NCBI GenBank assembly: GCA_021307315.1
Contig: JAJSPD010000066.1
Coordinates: 1-64,000, forward strand
DNA length: 64,000 nucleotides
Reading direction: 5' to 3'
Source of the DNA: Bisporella sp. PMI_857
Lineage: Eukaryota; Ascomycota; Leotiomycetes; Helotiales; Helotiaceae
The translations under genes and the position numbers were made by a program. The stretch's first letter is position 1; each line of letters opens with the position of its first letter. Shown piece after piece: positions 10,015-19,982 of this stretch. The notes beneath the pieces are model-generated. The model searched no databases. It saw nothing but the letters and a program-made list of their open reading frames with translations, and had not been told where the DNA came from.

Positions 10015-11226
10015 TTACACTCCAAATATTTCTCCACGGATTGACCTCAGAGACTTTATGCGCTGATACCAATCTAGGTGGAGAGTCTGTTGGGCAATGT
10101 ATACCGCAGACTCCTTGAAAGAGCTCTCGCCATTGGAAATATCATGGCAGTAATAATCTTCAAGCCGAGCTAATACAATATCAAGTATACCGTCTGACAT
10201 CTTAGCTACGGAGAGATTAGGAGCATATTGTATGGGAGTTTGGCCGCCAAGTGCAATATAGCATGATAAAAGGCCAAAAGAGTAAATGTCACTGCAGCTC
10301 TCATAGGAAGGATGCTGCAGTGATCCACTAGATATGAAGGGGTCGGGATTTTCAAGGCATTCTGGCGCGCTCCACTCAGCTGTACCACCCCGAGGCCGAG
10401 ATTCTGGCATAGCTGCACTTTCTCCAGAGTTGGTGTAGGTTGTCATGCCTACAAATCCGAAATCGGCAACTTTTGCAACAAGCAGGTTGGGTGATCCGGG
10501 ATCAGGAAAGAGGAGAATGTTTTCGGGTTTTAGATCTGCATGGACAATATCGTGGTCGTGTAGCGCGGTTATGCCATCTGCAATGTCCGCAACCAAATGT
10601 GCACTTATCTGAAATGGTAGTCTTGGGGGCAAGGAGGAGTTATGGCCGACATCAAAGTAGTGCCTTAGGTCGGGATACTGCTCATGGGCAAGCTCGATGA
10701 CAAGGCCAGGGTGTATGGTAGCTACTGAATGCCCGTCTACATCTTGGGCCTGTCTATCGAAACATATCGCGAGTAGTTTTGGAATATTTCTATGGCTGTG
10801 TAATGACTGTTTTGACATCATCTGAAGTTCGAAATTGAGGTCGACCATGGCTCGACTATAATCTTCGCCAGTGTAGCTTCTGCGAATATATTTGACTACA
10901 ACTCCTTTCCCTTTCCAGTTTCTTTTGTGAACTTCCATTGTAGCGCCGTACAGATGAGTGGTGTCTGATTTTCCAACGAAGTCAAGCGGAGTATCATCAA
11001 GGGTTGCGATTAGAACTTTGTTTCTGCCCACCACTCTGAGGAATTGAAGCTCAAGGTGGTCCAATTCTGGCTTGCCCCTCCCAAAACGACGTGCTGTGCT
11101 TTCCCCTTGCCCCATCCCAATCCCCGAGTCCTGAGACGTTACATTACTGCGATACGATCGTGAAGCAAACATTGTGTTGTGGTGGTATCCGGCGATATGA
11201 GTCCGACAAAGTATGCAGCCGAGCAA
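10015..11226 (-). CDS. Ser/Thr protein kinase-like protein
   Basis: A 403-residue frame with a full set of kinase motifs: the ATP-binding lysine in VVVKYI (K112), catalytic loop HADLKPEN (229-236), DFG (255-257) and a SAPE motif (286-289), followed by SDIYSFGLL. HAD replaces the usual HRD, so the catalytic Asp is kept but the Arg is not. The first ~60 residues are unstructured in appearance. A second ATG at residue 19 (MFASRS) is an equally good start. The C-terminus may continue through an intron into 9734-9900. It neighbours DUF6594, caspase-like and HET genes, so a signalling role in recognition or cell death is possible, but this is inference. Substrates are unknown. Confidence 0.8.
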   Translation of the reverse strand: MLGCILCRTHIAGYHHNTMFASRSYRSNVTSQDSGIGMGQGESTARRFGRGKPELDHLELQFLRVVGRNKVLIATLDDTPLDFVGKSDTTHLYGATMEVHKRNWKGKGVVVKYIRRSYTGEDYSRAMVDLNFELQMMSKQSLHSHRNIPKLLAICFDRQAQDVDGHSVATIHPGLVIELAHEQYPDLRHYFDVGHNSSLPPRLPFQISAHLVADIADGITALHDHDIVHADLKPENILLFPDPGSPNLLVAKVADFGFVGMTTYTNSGESAAMPESRPRGGTAEWSAPECLENPDPFISSGSLQHPSYESCSDIYSFGLLSCYIALGGQTPIQYAPNLSVAKMSDGILDIVLARLEDYYCHDISNGESSFKESAVYIAQQTLHLDWYQRIKSLRSIRGEIFGV

Positions 11227-11698
11227 GCCCTGATAGTTTTCGAAAATTGTTGATAAAGTAAAGACTTAGAATGAGAGATGTGTCACCTGAATAGAGGCTG
11301 TGTATAAATTAAGGAACAATGCACCTGACATCTTGACAGGGTTCTGGGCCTGCATATGCATGTTTTAGAGCTTCCTCAGGCACCAAAGGTACGTACCGCG
11401 CAAAGTTAAGCATCCAGCCCACAGACTACTTCCATCTTGCCTCAAAGTCTAAATATTTTGAGGCAAGGTCTGTTGCAGTGCCACTAATAGGAAGCCAGAA
11501 TTTCAAATACCGTATCTTACAGCCTCTGGAGCTTTATGGCTATAAAAACATACGGTGTCTCTGCGGGGACTATGGTATATCGGCATGCCATCAAGGAATG
11601 ATGTTTTTGGAAGTTCAAAACCATATTATTTATAAGAACATTATAATATCATATTGGACTTGCCATTACAACATCACAGGGTTGAAACTTTTCCAAAT
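11227..11698. other. Intergenic
   Basis: About 470 bp between the kinase start and the 3' end of the DUF6594 gene. AT-rich; no coding evidence. Confidence 0.4.
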
Positions 11699-12764
11699 TC
11701 AACATACGCTTTGACCTGTACCCGCAACGAAAACGACCAGAACAGTAGCATACCTATGGCAAATATCATTAGACACAAATCCCCGTTTCCCTAGAGCAAG
11801 AAAGAATAAACTCACGTCGCTCCAGCTACGAACATATCCCCGGTCCTCGCCTTCGTCAGCACAGCCAACAGTATAATAACCATAGCTGTTGACAGAACAA
11901 TCAGAACCAACCTCAGAAGCGTGCTCGCTAGCGAATTTATTACGATAACCGGTAGTAGGAGGAGAAGCACCACTCCGGAAGCTGCAGCTGCACGCGCGAA
12001 TCGCTTAATGAAGGCTCCAGAGAAAATATAAACATTAGGATCACGAGAAATTGGGCTCCGAAAGCACTAAGAGATAGAAGCCGATATTAATAAACTGCGC
12101 CGTGATTATCACATGACTTAAGATGGCATTATAGGGGAAGAGAGATGCTTACTCCAGCAAAGCCACTCCAACACGAAAGCAAAGCCCTCTCAAGGAGAAG
12201 CTCCAAACGGACGAGGAAAGTATCCGTCTGCGCCGCGACACATATTAGGTCTTCCTCGGCGCCTAGGTATGCTGTCTCGTCTCTGGATAAACAACCCGTC
12301 GACTGGACCCAGTTTTGTAGACTGGCTACGTTTAAGGGCTGTGCGGATTCGTGATTTAGCATGCGGTGATTGCGCTCTATGAGCTCGTCTGTAATGTGTC
12401 AAAACATGCGACTCTGTTGCGTACTTTCTATCATATCCTAGCAGGGAAAAAGTGAAAGGCAAATTTGGCACCCACCATACTCCTTCAATGCACAGTCAAT
12501 CTCTTGTAAAATCTGCTTTCTGGCAGGGTTATTGTCCCGACGGTGATTTCCCAAATAAATCGCTTTCGTTTCATTGGCATCGACCGCCTCTAAATTCGCT
12601 TCAAGGGATGAGAGTTGGTCTTGTTTGAGGAGGACAAGACGCGAACGAAGTCGAGCGAAGCGTCGTGAGATGTGGAAAGGAGCGTGAGCTCCTATAATCG
12701 CTGCAAATCGGGGGTAGCCGGGTCGGTAGTCCTCAACTCGTTTATGGCTTAGCATTGATGCCAT
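11699..12764 (-). CDS. DUF6594 family membrane protein (276 aa, four exons)
   Basis: Exons on the minus strand: 12764-12476, 12388-12153, 12066-11816 and 11753-11699. The introns are 87, 86 and 62 nt with donors GTGGGT, GTAAGC and GTGAGT, and all junctions keep frame. The N-terminal half has the family's features: GYPRFAAIIGAH, a heptad-like stretch RLRSRLVLLKQDQLSSLEANL, then YDELIERNHRML and LQNWVQSTGC. Exon 3 has DPNVYIFSGAFIKRFAR followed by two hydrophobic helices, and exon 4 supplies the last one (YATVLVVFVAG). A cytosolic coiled-coil-like domain followed by three C-terminal membrane helices is usual for DUF6594. Function is unknown; the family is expanded in filamentous ascomycetes beside HET-type genes. 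Confidence 0.82.
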
Positions 12765-13320
12765 GCCTGTCCATAAAATGTCTGGTTTGCATGGTACATA
12801 CTTTGTTTCCTGGCAATATTTTGTTGGTATGTTGGGAGAATGTCAGTGGGCGTGCGGGAGGAGAACACAGTATTCGAGCTCCATAATTTGTGCAATGTTG
12901 AAAAACGACTTGATTGTTGGGGTTCTTGTGTTGTTACTGATTTCTGTTAGTGTCATACTACTGCCATGAGGATATTGAAATTACTGTTCGAGATATCGGG
13001 TGCCATCTGAGGTCTTGTCCTCTCTTGAGGAGTTACTTGGATCATTTTTATGATCGAAATGCCTTGACTGGCGTCCATCGGAGCCTAAGCTGCGCCTTAT
13101 GAAGTCGCTATCGCTGGTCGGTGTGCCAGGAGGCCTGTAGATGCAGCCAACAGTGGACCATGGGGCTGACCCTCCCAAAAGTGGCTAGCGCGACATGGCC
13201 CCTCTGCCACCAACATACATGCATTTGAACACCCCTCATGATTTGATCGGCCACATCACACTCGCTCTCAACCAACAAACTCATTCAGCCCTAGCACTAC
13301 GCTCCAGAGCGAAGGAAAAA
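12765..13320. promoter_or_regulatory. Shared upstream region of divergent DUF6594 and 94-aa genes
   Basis: These 556 bp separate two divergently transcribed start codons (12764 minus, 13321 plus), so both promoters must lie here. I do not see a specific operator. Confidence 0.45.
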
Positions 13321-13705
13321 ATGCCTAACCAAGAGGGGTATGATGTACCTTGTTAACCCCGCTGACAAGGCTGACTGACAATCGCGCAGAGACTTGTCTG
13401 ATGAGGATTATACGCAGGCGCCCTACGTGGACGACGACATATACCGCGCTATAATTAAGAAGGGCTCTACGGTATGATGTAATATCCTGTAAGAAGCACG
13501 CCACCAATTTTGTCCACAGAGCAAATACCATGTAGGCGATAGAGTCTGGTTTGACCCTGGTGGGTCGAAGCCATGGGAAGGTCCATATCTGATAGCCAGT
13601 GTCCCATCAAACGGGCGGTACACACTGTGCCATGATGATGACGGTAACAATGAGGCTGTAAATGGTGGAGAAGAAGTGGATGAGTCACAGCTCAAACGGG
13701 CGTAG
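13321..13705 (+). CDS. Small hypothetical protein, 94 aa, three exons
   Basis: Exons 13321-13337 (only 17 nt), 13390-13471 and 13520-13705. The introns of 52 and 48 nt have GTATGA donors and GCAG/ACAG acceptors, and all phases close. The product begins MPNQEGDLSDED and has an acidic first third. Its second half resembles a small beta-barrel: KYHVGDRVWFDPGG, then a GPYLIASV strand, NGRYTLC and EEVDESQL. The GDRVW...GPY...GRYTL order is like an SH3-type fold in small fungal proteins, but I know no assigned function. It is convergent with the caspase-like gene (51 bp between stops) and divergent from DUF6594. Confidence 0.7.
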
Positions 13706-13755
13706 CTTGAACACATCTCTAGGCTAATGGGCAGGGATTGATATAACGATAGAAT

Positions 13756-16062
13756 TTACTGTTCAAAGGCTACGCCGCGACCTATTTTCCCCAAAACCTG
13801 AATGTCGAAAGCTGCTGCAAGACAGGACTGTGTAATATCATCTTGTTTGACACCAAAGTCGCCGCTAAGGCACGTACTCGCTGCTTGCTCGTACAATGTA
13901 TCCATTGAATGGCCTAAAAGCTCTTTTGAAGTTCTGAGAATTTTTTGCCCCATCGCATAAGGGGTAATGCTCTTTCTCTCCTTCTCGTCAAAGAATGTCT
14001 CCACAGCCTTCCATAACCCAATCTCAAGCAGCAGGACTCCGTAAGCATAAATATCATGTTCCTTGCGGTGGAACTTGGACGGCCACCCTTGCCGATCCGG
14101 ATGGCGATATACGTTGGCCTCGAAGTTCTCGACAAGTCGAGAGGTTGAAGGTGCATCACTTTCTCGAGAGTATCCAAACCCGCAGAGGTAGGGTTTTGAA
14201 TAATCGATCCCGTGAGTCTCGTCATAAAAGAATACAATATTGTGACTAGCAACACCTTGATGCACCCAGCCCACGAGATGCCATTTTGCAATTGCCTTCC
14301 CAATGGTGTGTGCTATGTGGAAACGTTGACCTAGAGTTGGCTTGTATTTTCCTACTACCTTTCTAATGATATCTCGTAAAGAAATTTGACATTGCCGCGA
14401 TTCTTCTGGAATCGCAAATATTAGGCCGGATCGACCGAGCTGTGAGTCAACAAAGAACCGAAGACAAGTCAAGGTGTGAAAGTCAGCGGATTTGGATGAG
14501 TTGAGGAGCCCCGCCAGTTTTTCCATACGCTTCTTGGAAACCGCAAGAATAGATTTATTAGTAGTAAGTTCGTCATAGTCTTTGCATTCAACCAAAACGC
14601 GTCCCAGGGGAGGAATATCTTGGATAGAGAGGTTAAGAAATGGGCCATTATCCTTAATTTTGCTACTATCCAAATCTACCTCCAATCCGCTGCCTCCTTC
14701 TGTCCTGACGCCGAAGTTGGCTACCAATCGTAAATTAAGGGTTTCTACAAATCCTAAGTCCTCCATGATTTTATCGTCGATGGCTGTTAACAAAACGGTT
14801 TCGTCGTTAAGCTCTGGTAACGACATGATATTCCGTTCAATAGCACTTTCGAGGGGCCTGAGGCATCGGTCTAGTTGGTGCACGAAATCCCCGGCTACGT
14901 CACTCCTGTCTAAGGGATCTGAAGAAACAAATAGTGTCGGAAATTTTCTTAAAGAAGTCGCCAGTGCAGCTATGGTGGTATTGAAGGCACCCCAAGTTGA
15001 TGATATATCCCTTTTCGCAGGTTCTGGAAACTTCTTGAAGCTTCCCATGGATCGAGATCCATCCTCCTGGCTAGATGCATAGCTATATACTCCACTCGCA
15101 GTAGTTATGATGTTCTCGACAACGACCTTAGACACAGTGCGCGGAGGGTTTAGTTTCAACCACTCGATAACCTCTTCGAAGGCCTGGCGATCATTATCAG
15201 TAATTGAGAGCTGCAGCACTAGCGATGCTGCCTCTGCAATAATTCCAATATCGGATGAGCCTGGCTTTTTGAACGGCTCAAGACGTGTTGTGCCATTCTT
15301 TTTTTCGAAAGGAAAGTATACTGCGGATTGCGCAAGTAGAGAATCTTTGGATGCCATGTTCTTATGAGCGATTGCAACGACGGCGAACTTCCGAATTGTA
15401 AGCTGTGCTCGGAGCTCCGCAATTAAGAGCGAAGTAAAAGAGTAACGTCCTGGACCAACAGTCTTCTCACCCATACCACACGCTGCAAATAACTCCAAGT
15501 TTCGGGGTATTGGGCTGCGGCGGCGCGATAGCGAATCTCTTGCAGCTTGTGAACCATAACAGCAGTCCAGAAGTAGAAGTACTTCTGAGTTGTGCTGTGC
15601 TAGCTTTGGCTGAATATTAGACCATTTGAGGGAGGGGGAGTCAGCGTCTGATTCACTATAAACAATACTCAGCGAAAGATTTATCCGGAGGAACCAGCTA
15701 TAAAATACTTACGCGCACCACACTGACTCTTGGCTCTGCCCATACTCATCATCTGCGTTCCCATGACCCCCGTAATGAATAATAAGTAGGGTATCAACTT
15801 TGCGGTTGTCACGCAAGTAGGTGTTGATTCTTGCATCCATTTCGAGCTCACTATCAATTGAAGGTATGCCATAGTATTGCACAGAATACCCAAAATCTTG
15901 GCTGAACAACTCTCCAACCTTGTGGGCTTCATCTTTGTATCCTTTGTTCTTACATTTCTTCCAGTAGATCACGAGAACCGCCACTGCGTCATAATCCGTA
16001 GTACGTTTGAAGCGGCCTTCAAGAGACCTATTGAGCTCATCCTTAAGCAAAAAGTCTGACAT
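13756..16062 (-). CDS. Caspase-like (C14) domain fused to a kinase-like domain, 749 aa
   Basis: Two exons, 16062-15713 and 15655-13756, with a 57-nt intron (GTAAGT...TTATAG). Residues 1-~215 form a caspase-fold peptidase. The catalytic His lies in IIHYGGHGN (H100) and the catalytic Cys in VLLLLDCCYG (C149); the intron falls between them. The C-terminal ~270 residues look like a kinase fold without key residues: the catalytic loop reads WVHQGVASHNIVFF, with no HRD Asp, and the DFG position reads YLCGFGYSR, followed by YRHP and EHDIYAYGVLLLEIG. A pseudokinase of this type is common in fungal proteins with HeLo-like or prion-inhibition domains. A role as a cell-death effector controlled by its C-terminal half is inference. 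No NACHT or NB-ARC domain is present. Confidence 0.82.
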
Positions 16063-16646
16063 GATAGTAGATATTTGCCTATTTTACACTCTAGCGGAAG
16101 GCATGTATAGCCCCTTTGAGGTCGGTAGTTGCAGCCATCATTGGCGGTCATCGTTGAACGGCTATTATGTCAGCATACAGTATCGCCTGAGGCAGAAACA
16201 CCCTGCAAACAACATCAACCTGCCTATTATAAACGAGCAAGCGCCAACAAATGTCAAAAACGGAATTTTTGGAATATCGCAACAACATCTATATCTAGTA
16301 GCGTGGTATCGTAACTGACTGCCAGTCTTTCTTCAATCTACTACTCTCCAGAAATCGCTGACTTTGTTATATTATAGGCAAGAAATATTACTCTGCAGCC
16401 TCAGGTGACACCTGCCAAAAGATTGCCGACACCTACAAAACCTTTTTCTTAATTCAATTATAAGTGCAACCAACTTACTAGTCTAAAATTACTATATCGC
16501 TTGTTCAACAACTTGTTGCGAAAGCTAAGTTTACCCCCATTGGATTGGCGCCTTGTCTCCCTTTGATAAAGTGCTCCTTCATGAGGTAACTAACTGCATG
16601 CTTCCTGGATTTTTTTACCTCACGCTGACGGTACGGTGCGGCATAA

Positions 16647-16689
16647 GTTGACGTATGCCAACAAAATTTGGCATACTTTGGATGTCAAC
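16647..16689. repeat. Nested inverted repeat
   Basis: GTATGCCAA (16653-16661), a 6-nt loop and TTGGCATAC (16668-16676) form a perfect 9-bp inverted repeat. GTTGAC (16647-16652) and GTCAAC (16684-16689) flank it as a second inverted pair. Confidence 0.7.
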
Positions 16690-17342
16690 AATGGGGACTC
16701 GGACGCCTATGGTATATTATACCGCCTTTAAATTCGTTTAGGAAGTATAAATGCTAATTTCTTTTTTTATTTTAGGTTGGAATAAGTGCAGGGCGCGGCG
16801 CGGCGCTGTCTACGGTGGTTACTACGAATACTCTTAATGGACCGGAACTGAACGCAGGTAAGATATTAGCCCTCCTTGAGCTTTTTATGACTGCTGGGTT
16901 TTGATATTATTCACAGACTCGTGGGCACTATTGAGGGGCATTACTTGGCAGCTTGCAAAAAATTAAATTACTGCCATGAATGAAGATGGGCCATCTACTA
17001 CGCCGTAGGGACTGGAATCGCCATGGAAATTGATTTGCTCTGTTGAGTACAGAGTAGAGGGAGGTGTGAGGAGTTAATTTTTGCCTACAGGTGATTAAAA
17101 AGAAGGACCGATCTGGACATTAGATGATCAGCACGCAACAGACTGCGTTCAATGATATAACCAAATGCTGTTGGTCAGGTCTTACAGTTGCCAAACAAGC
17201 AAGAGAAAACGAAGTGTGATAAGGCAGGCCAAAAAATTGGAAAGCGCAACAATGGAGGCGTGTATTACATTGTTAGACTATCAGTTAGAAGACTATAAAT
17301 ACAAACTCGTAATCATTAGGCGTTTTACGGTATTGACATTTC

Positions 17343-17368
17343 GGGGGGGGGGGGGGGGGGGGGGGGGG
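17343..17368 (+). repeat. Homopolymer of 26 G
   Basis: Twenty-six consecutive G residues. The length may not be reliable in the assembly. Confidence 0.85.
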
Positions 17369-17972
17369 TGGTAGGCCAATGCAGAAGATTACATGCAGAA
17401 AATATCAGCCATCATTAATTTGGCGAGATTAATAGCGATGACAAGGAGGGAGCACAGATGAACGTAGTGACAGCGGGATTGAACCGGACATAAGCGGAAG
17501 AGGATCAATGAATTACATGAAAATTCATGGTATTGATAGATGGGGCCCGCCCGCCACCTAATCTCTTCTGGGCAAACGGTGTCGATAAATTCGTTAAGTA
17601 AACGTGATTTTGCGAACAGTCTTCTGGCCAACGATTGTCTGTATAGAACTACCTCTGGATATCTTTTTAAAACAGCTATTTTATTTGTGCCGTCCTTACT
17701 ATTATGATAGCCCGATCAAATGTTAAGGGCAAGCAGACACAAACAAATGCGAGATCATGAAAGACAGCCTCGTCCTTTGTAGTGGAATTTAAAGACAAAA
17801 GATAGGCAATCAGAGCTATAAGGGATGACCTGGTAATAGGCGCCTGTTTTTTTTTGCACCACTTGACAGGCTCCTAAACGATCCAGATAGTTTCGAATGG
17901 TATATCAGTTTTTGTTGGGGAAAAAAGAGCATACCCGTTAGAATCTAAATCCAACTTTAGCAAAACTTCATC

Positions 17973-19982
17973 CTAGACCAGGGAATACTCACAGGCCTCG
18001 CCTACAACGACGTACTTCTGACCCTCCACCTTTCTTAGAACATATGGGGAGCGAGTACCGCGAAAAATCCATATCTCATCACCCGCTTTTGCATCTGCTG
18101 GAACGATCACAGCGCTCCCTTTCTCTTCTCCCATCTTCGTTGTGCAAAGCCGCCGTCCCACGCCAAACTTGCGGAGATGCGCATGAATACGCCTTCGCAT
18201 ATCGTCGACATTAGCGGCGGATTCGCTGTGATCTTCCGGGAGGAGGAGGCTTTTCACCATCTGGTAATTTACTTGGGTGCCTAGGGGTGACACCGTTACC
18301 GGTCGAGACATCCCCGAGTCGGCACCTCCAGAGAGAAAACGAATCCATGCTCCATCATCATGTTGAAACTGTCTTACAAGACCGTGCTCCATCATATCAC
18401 CCTTAGAATTTGATAGGACTCTCAAGGCAAATTTTTTCCAGTTTGCTGATAAAGTGTCCAGCTCCTTGGCAGACGAGTTCTGTTGTGGTGTGTCGTCGCT
18501 AAGCATATCGACAATGTCGAAACGGCGGCCTTCGGCCCTCAATAGTTTATTGCCTTCTCCCCCGAATGTGAAATCCGGCTTCTCTTCAGCGCCTACATTT
18601 CCGATATCAACGGGGACTGCAGGTTGAAACAGCCGCGCTTTCCAAACGTCAATGAGATTAGGAACCCAAGATGGAAGACCGTGAAAACGTTCTGGATTCT
18701 GACAACCGGCAAGGAGATCTAGGCTTTGCTTTTTAGATATCATGTTGCGAGCTGCGGTAATGAGCGTGTCATTGATGGAGAGTCTGTAATCGGCCGTCAG
18801 TTCCCAAAATTTAGGGTCCACTAGGCCAAGCATAGAGAAGACCTTATCTCGAAGATCTGTGGCCTTGCAAGATCGAGTATGAAGAATTAGCTCCGTGAGA
18901 TCTCTATACTGAACATTCGGCTTCCTTCCCGCGTCATTTCGGAAGCTGGCCAAGATACACGCCTGGAGATAAGGTGATGTTGTCAAGATGCTATTAGAAA
19001 TTAAGGAGCTGGGAGGAGCATTTGCCATCTCCTGCTGAATTGGGCTAAAATCAAACTGCTCATCTACCTTATTCAGTATGTCTGCAGCTATCGAAAATGC
19101 AGAAAAAGTGCAGGTATGGTTCCCACAATGCACCGTGGCTTCCTTAGCCAGTGCCAGCTCCTGACGAACCCACACGCGTTCCCACCAAGGTCTTTGGAAG
19201 AGTGCAGTCAGCGCTTTCCAATGCGCGTCTCTCTGCTCTGCAGTTATCTTAGGATAAACGATGTCAGGGTCTCCGGGTCCTGGCCGGACGGGACTGCCAA
19301 GTTGGCGGACGAGATCCATGGCAAGTTCACTATCCTTGTCTTCTTCCCCCAGCCAGATGTAGGCACCGGAGGCTTTCCTGTAGATCCTGGTCATTAGGTT
19401 CACCTGCTGGCTACGCTCAGCAACATCATTCTGATTGATGCAAATTGCATCAATCCACCAAAAGGTCGGGTGAGAATCCCTGCCTGTTTTGGAAGGCTTT
19501 TGAAGGCTTTTTATATTTCTTAAGGCTGCCTCGAGATTCTGAGTTACTGGAAATCGATGACCTTGGATCATGATGGAGCGGTTATTTTCTAGGTTGCCCC
19601 AGGTGTAAGATAGCGTCTTAAATTCTTTAATTGCCAGAGTAGATCGACTTTTCGGATCGTTCAAACGATCGCTATTAAGACTCGCATGCAGTAGCTCGCA
19701 TGTGATTGGATCCTGCTCATCCAGGCTGCTGTATACAACAAGGATCCTAATTTCGTTGAGAGCCGAATTTAATGGTTGGTACGTGTAGGATCCGGGCTTA
19801 GCATCAAACAACGGTCTCTCAAATGTGGGTGTATCGATTCCTTTATCGACTGAAAGTGGTGGGAGGTAGCTTAGGATTTTGCTAAGCGTTTCCTCAACTT
19901 TGCTGATACGATTCTCAATTTTTTCCATCCGTTGTTCTAGAGGGTCCAGATACGTCTGTAGAAAATCTCCATAGGTTGCCAT
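17973..19982 (-). CDS. HET-domain (heterokaryon incompatibility) protein, 669 aa
   Basis: A single uninterrupted exon. The N-terminus starts with a coiled coil (LEQRMEKIENRISKVEETLSKIL, residues ~14-37). The HET domain follows: EIRILVVYSS (78-86), FKTLSYTWGN (121-130), FWWIDAICINQND (174-186) and TRIYRKASGAYIWLGE (198-213). The central region matches the usual extension of these proteins (DKVFSMLGLV, LPSWVPNLIDVW), and the C-terminus ends with a typical GDEIWIFRGTRSPYVLR segment. HET domains are TIR-like and trigger cell death when incompatible strains fuse, or act downstream of NLR receptors. Length and intactness suggest a functional gene. Its recognition partner is not evident. Confidence 0.93.
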   Translation of the reverse strand: MATYGDFLQTYLDPLEQRMEKIENRISKVEETLSKILSYLPPLSVDKGIDTPTFERPLFDAKPGSYTYQPLNSALNEIRILVVYSSLDEQDPITCELLHASLNSDRLNDPKSRSTLAIKEFKTLSYTWGNLENNRSIMIQGHRFPVTQNLEAALRNIKSLQKPSKTGRDSHPTFWWIDAICINQNDVAERSQQVNLMTRIYRKASGAYIWLGEEDKDSELAMDLVRQLGSPVRPGPGDPDIVYPKITAEQRDAHWKALTALFQRPWWERVWVRQELALAKEATVHCGNHTCTFSAFSIAADILNKVDEQFDFSPIQQEMANAPPSSLISNSILTTSPYLQACILASFRNDAGRKPNVQYRDLTELILHTRSCKATDLRDKVFSMLGLVDPKFWELTADYRLSINDTLITAARNMISKKQSLDLLAGCQNPERFHGLPSWVPNLIDVWKARLFQPAVPVDIGNVGAEEKPDFTFGGEGNKLLRAEGRRFDIVDMLSDDTPQQNSSAKELDTLSANWKKFALRVLSNSKGDMMEHGLVRQFQHDDGAWIRFLSGGADSGMSRPVTVSPLGTQVNYQMVKSLLLPEDHSESAANVDDMRRRIHAHLRKFGVGRRLCTTKMGEEKGSAVIVPADAKAGDEIWIFRGTRSPYVLRKVEGQKYVVVGEACEYSLV

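Larger units (their letters stand above)
16063..17972. other. Intergenic, 1.9 kb, with a nested palindrome and a G tract
   Basis: No gene supported. The right part is downstream of the HET gene and the left part upstream of the caspase-like gene. Two structural oddities (16647-16689 and 17343-17368) are listed separately. Confidence 0.4.

Noticed and set aside
14582..15082. 166-codon plus-strand frame
   Set aside because: Antisense shadow of the caspase-like/pseudokinase gene.
17460..17500. GATTGAACC resembling the complement of a tRNA T-arm
   Set aside because: No matching T-stem, D-arm or acceptor stem nearby.
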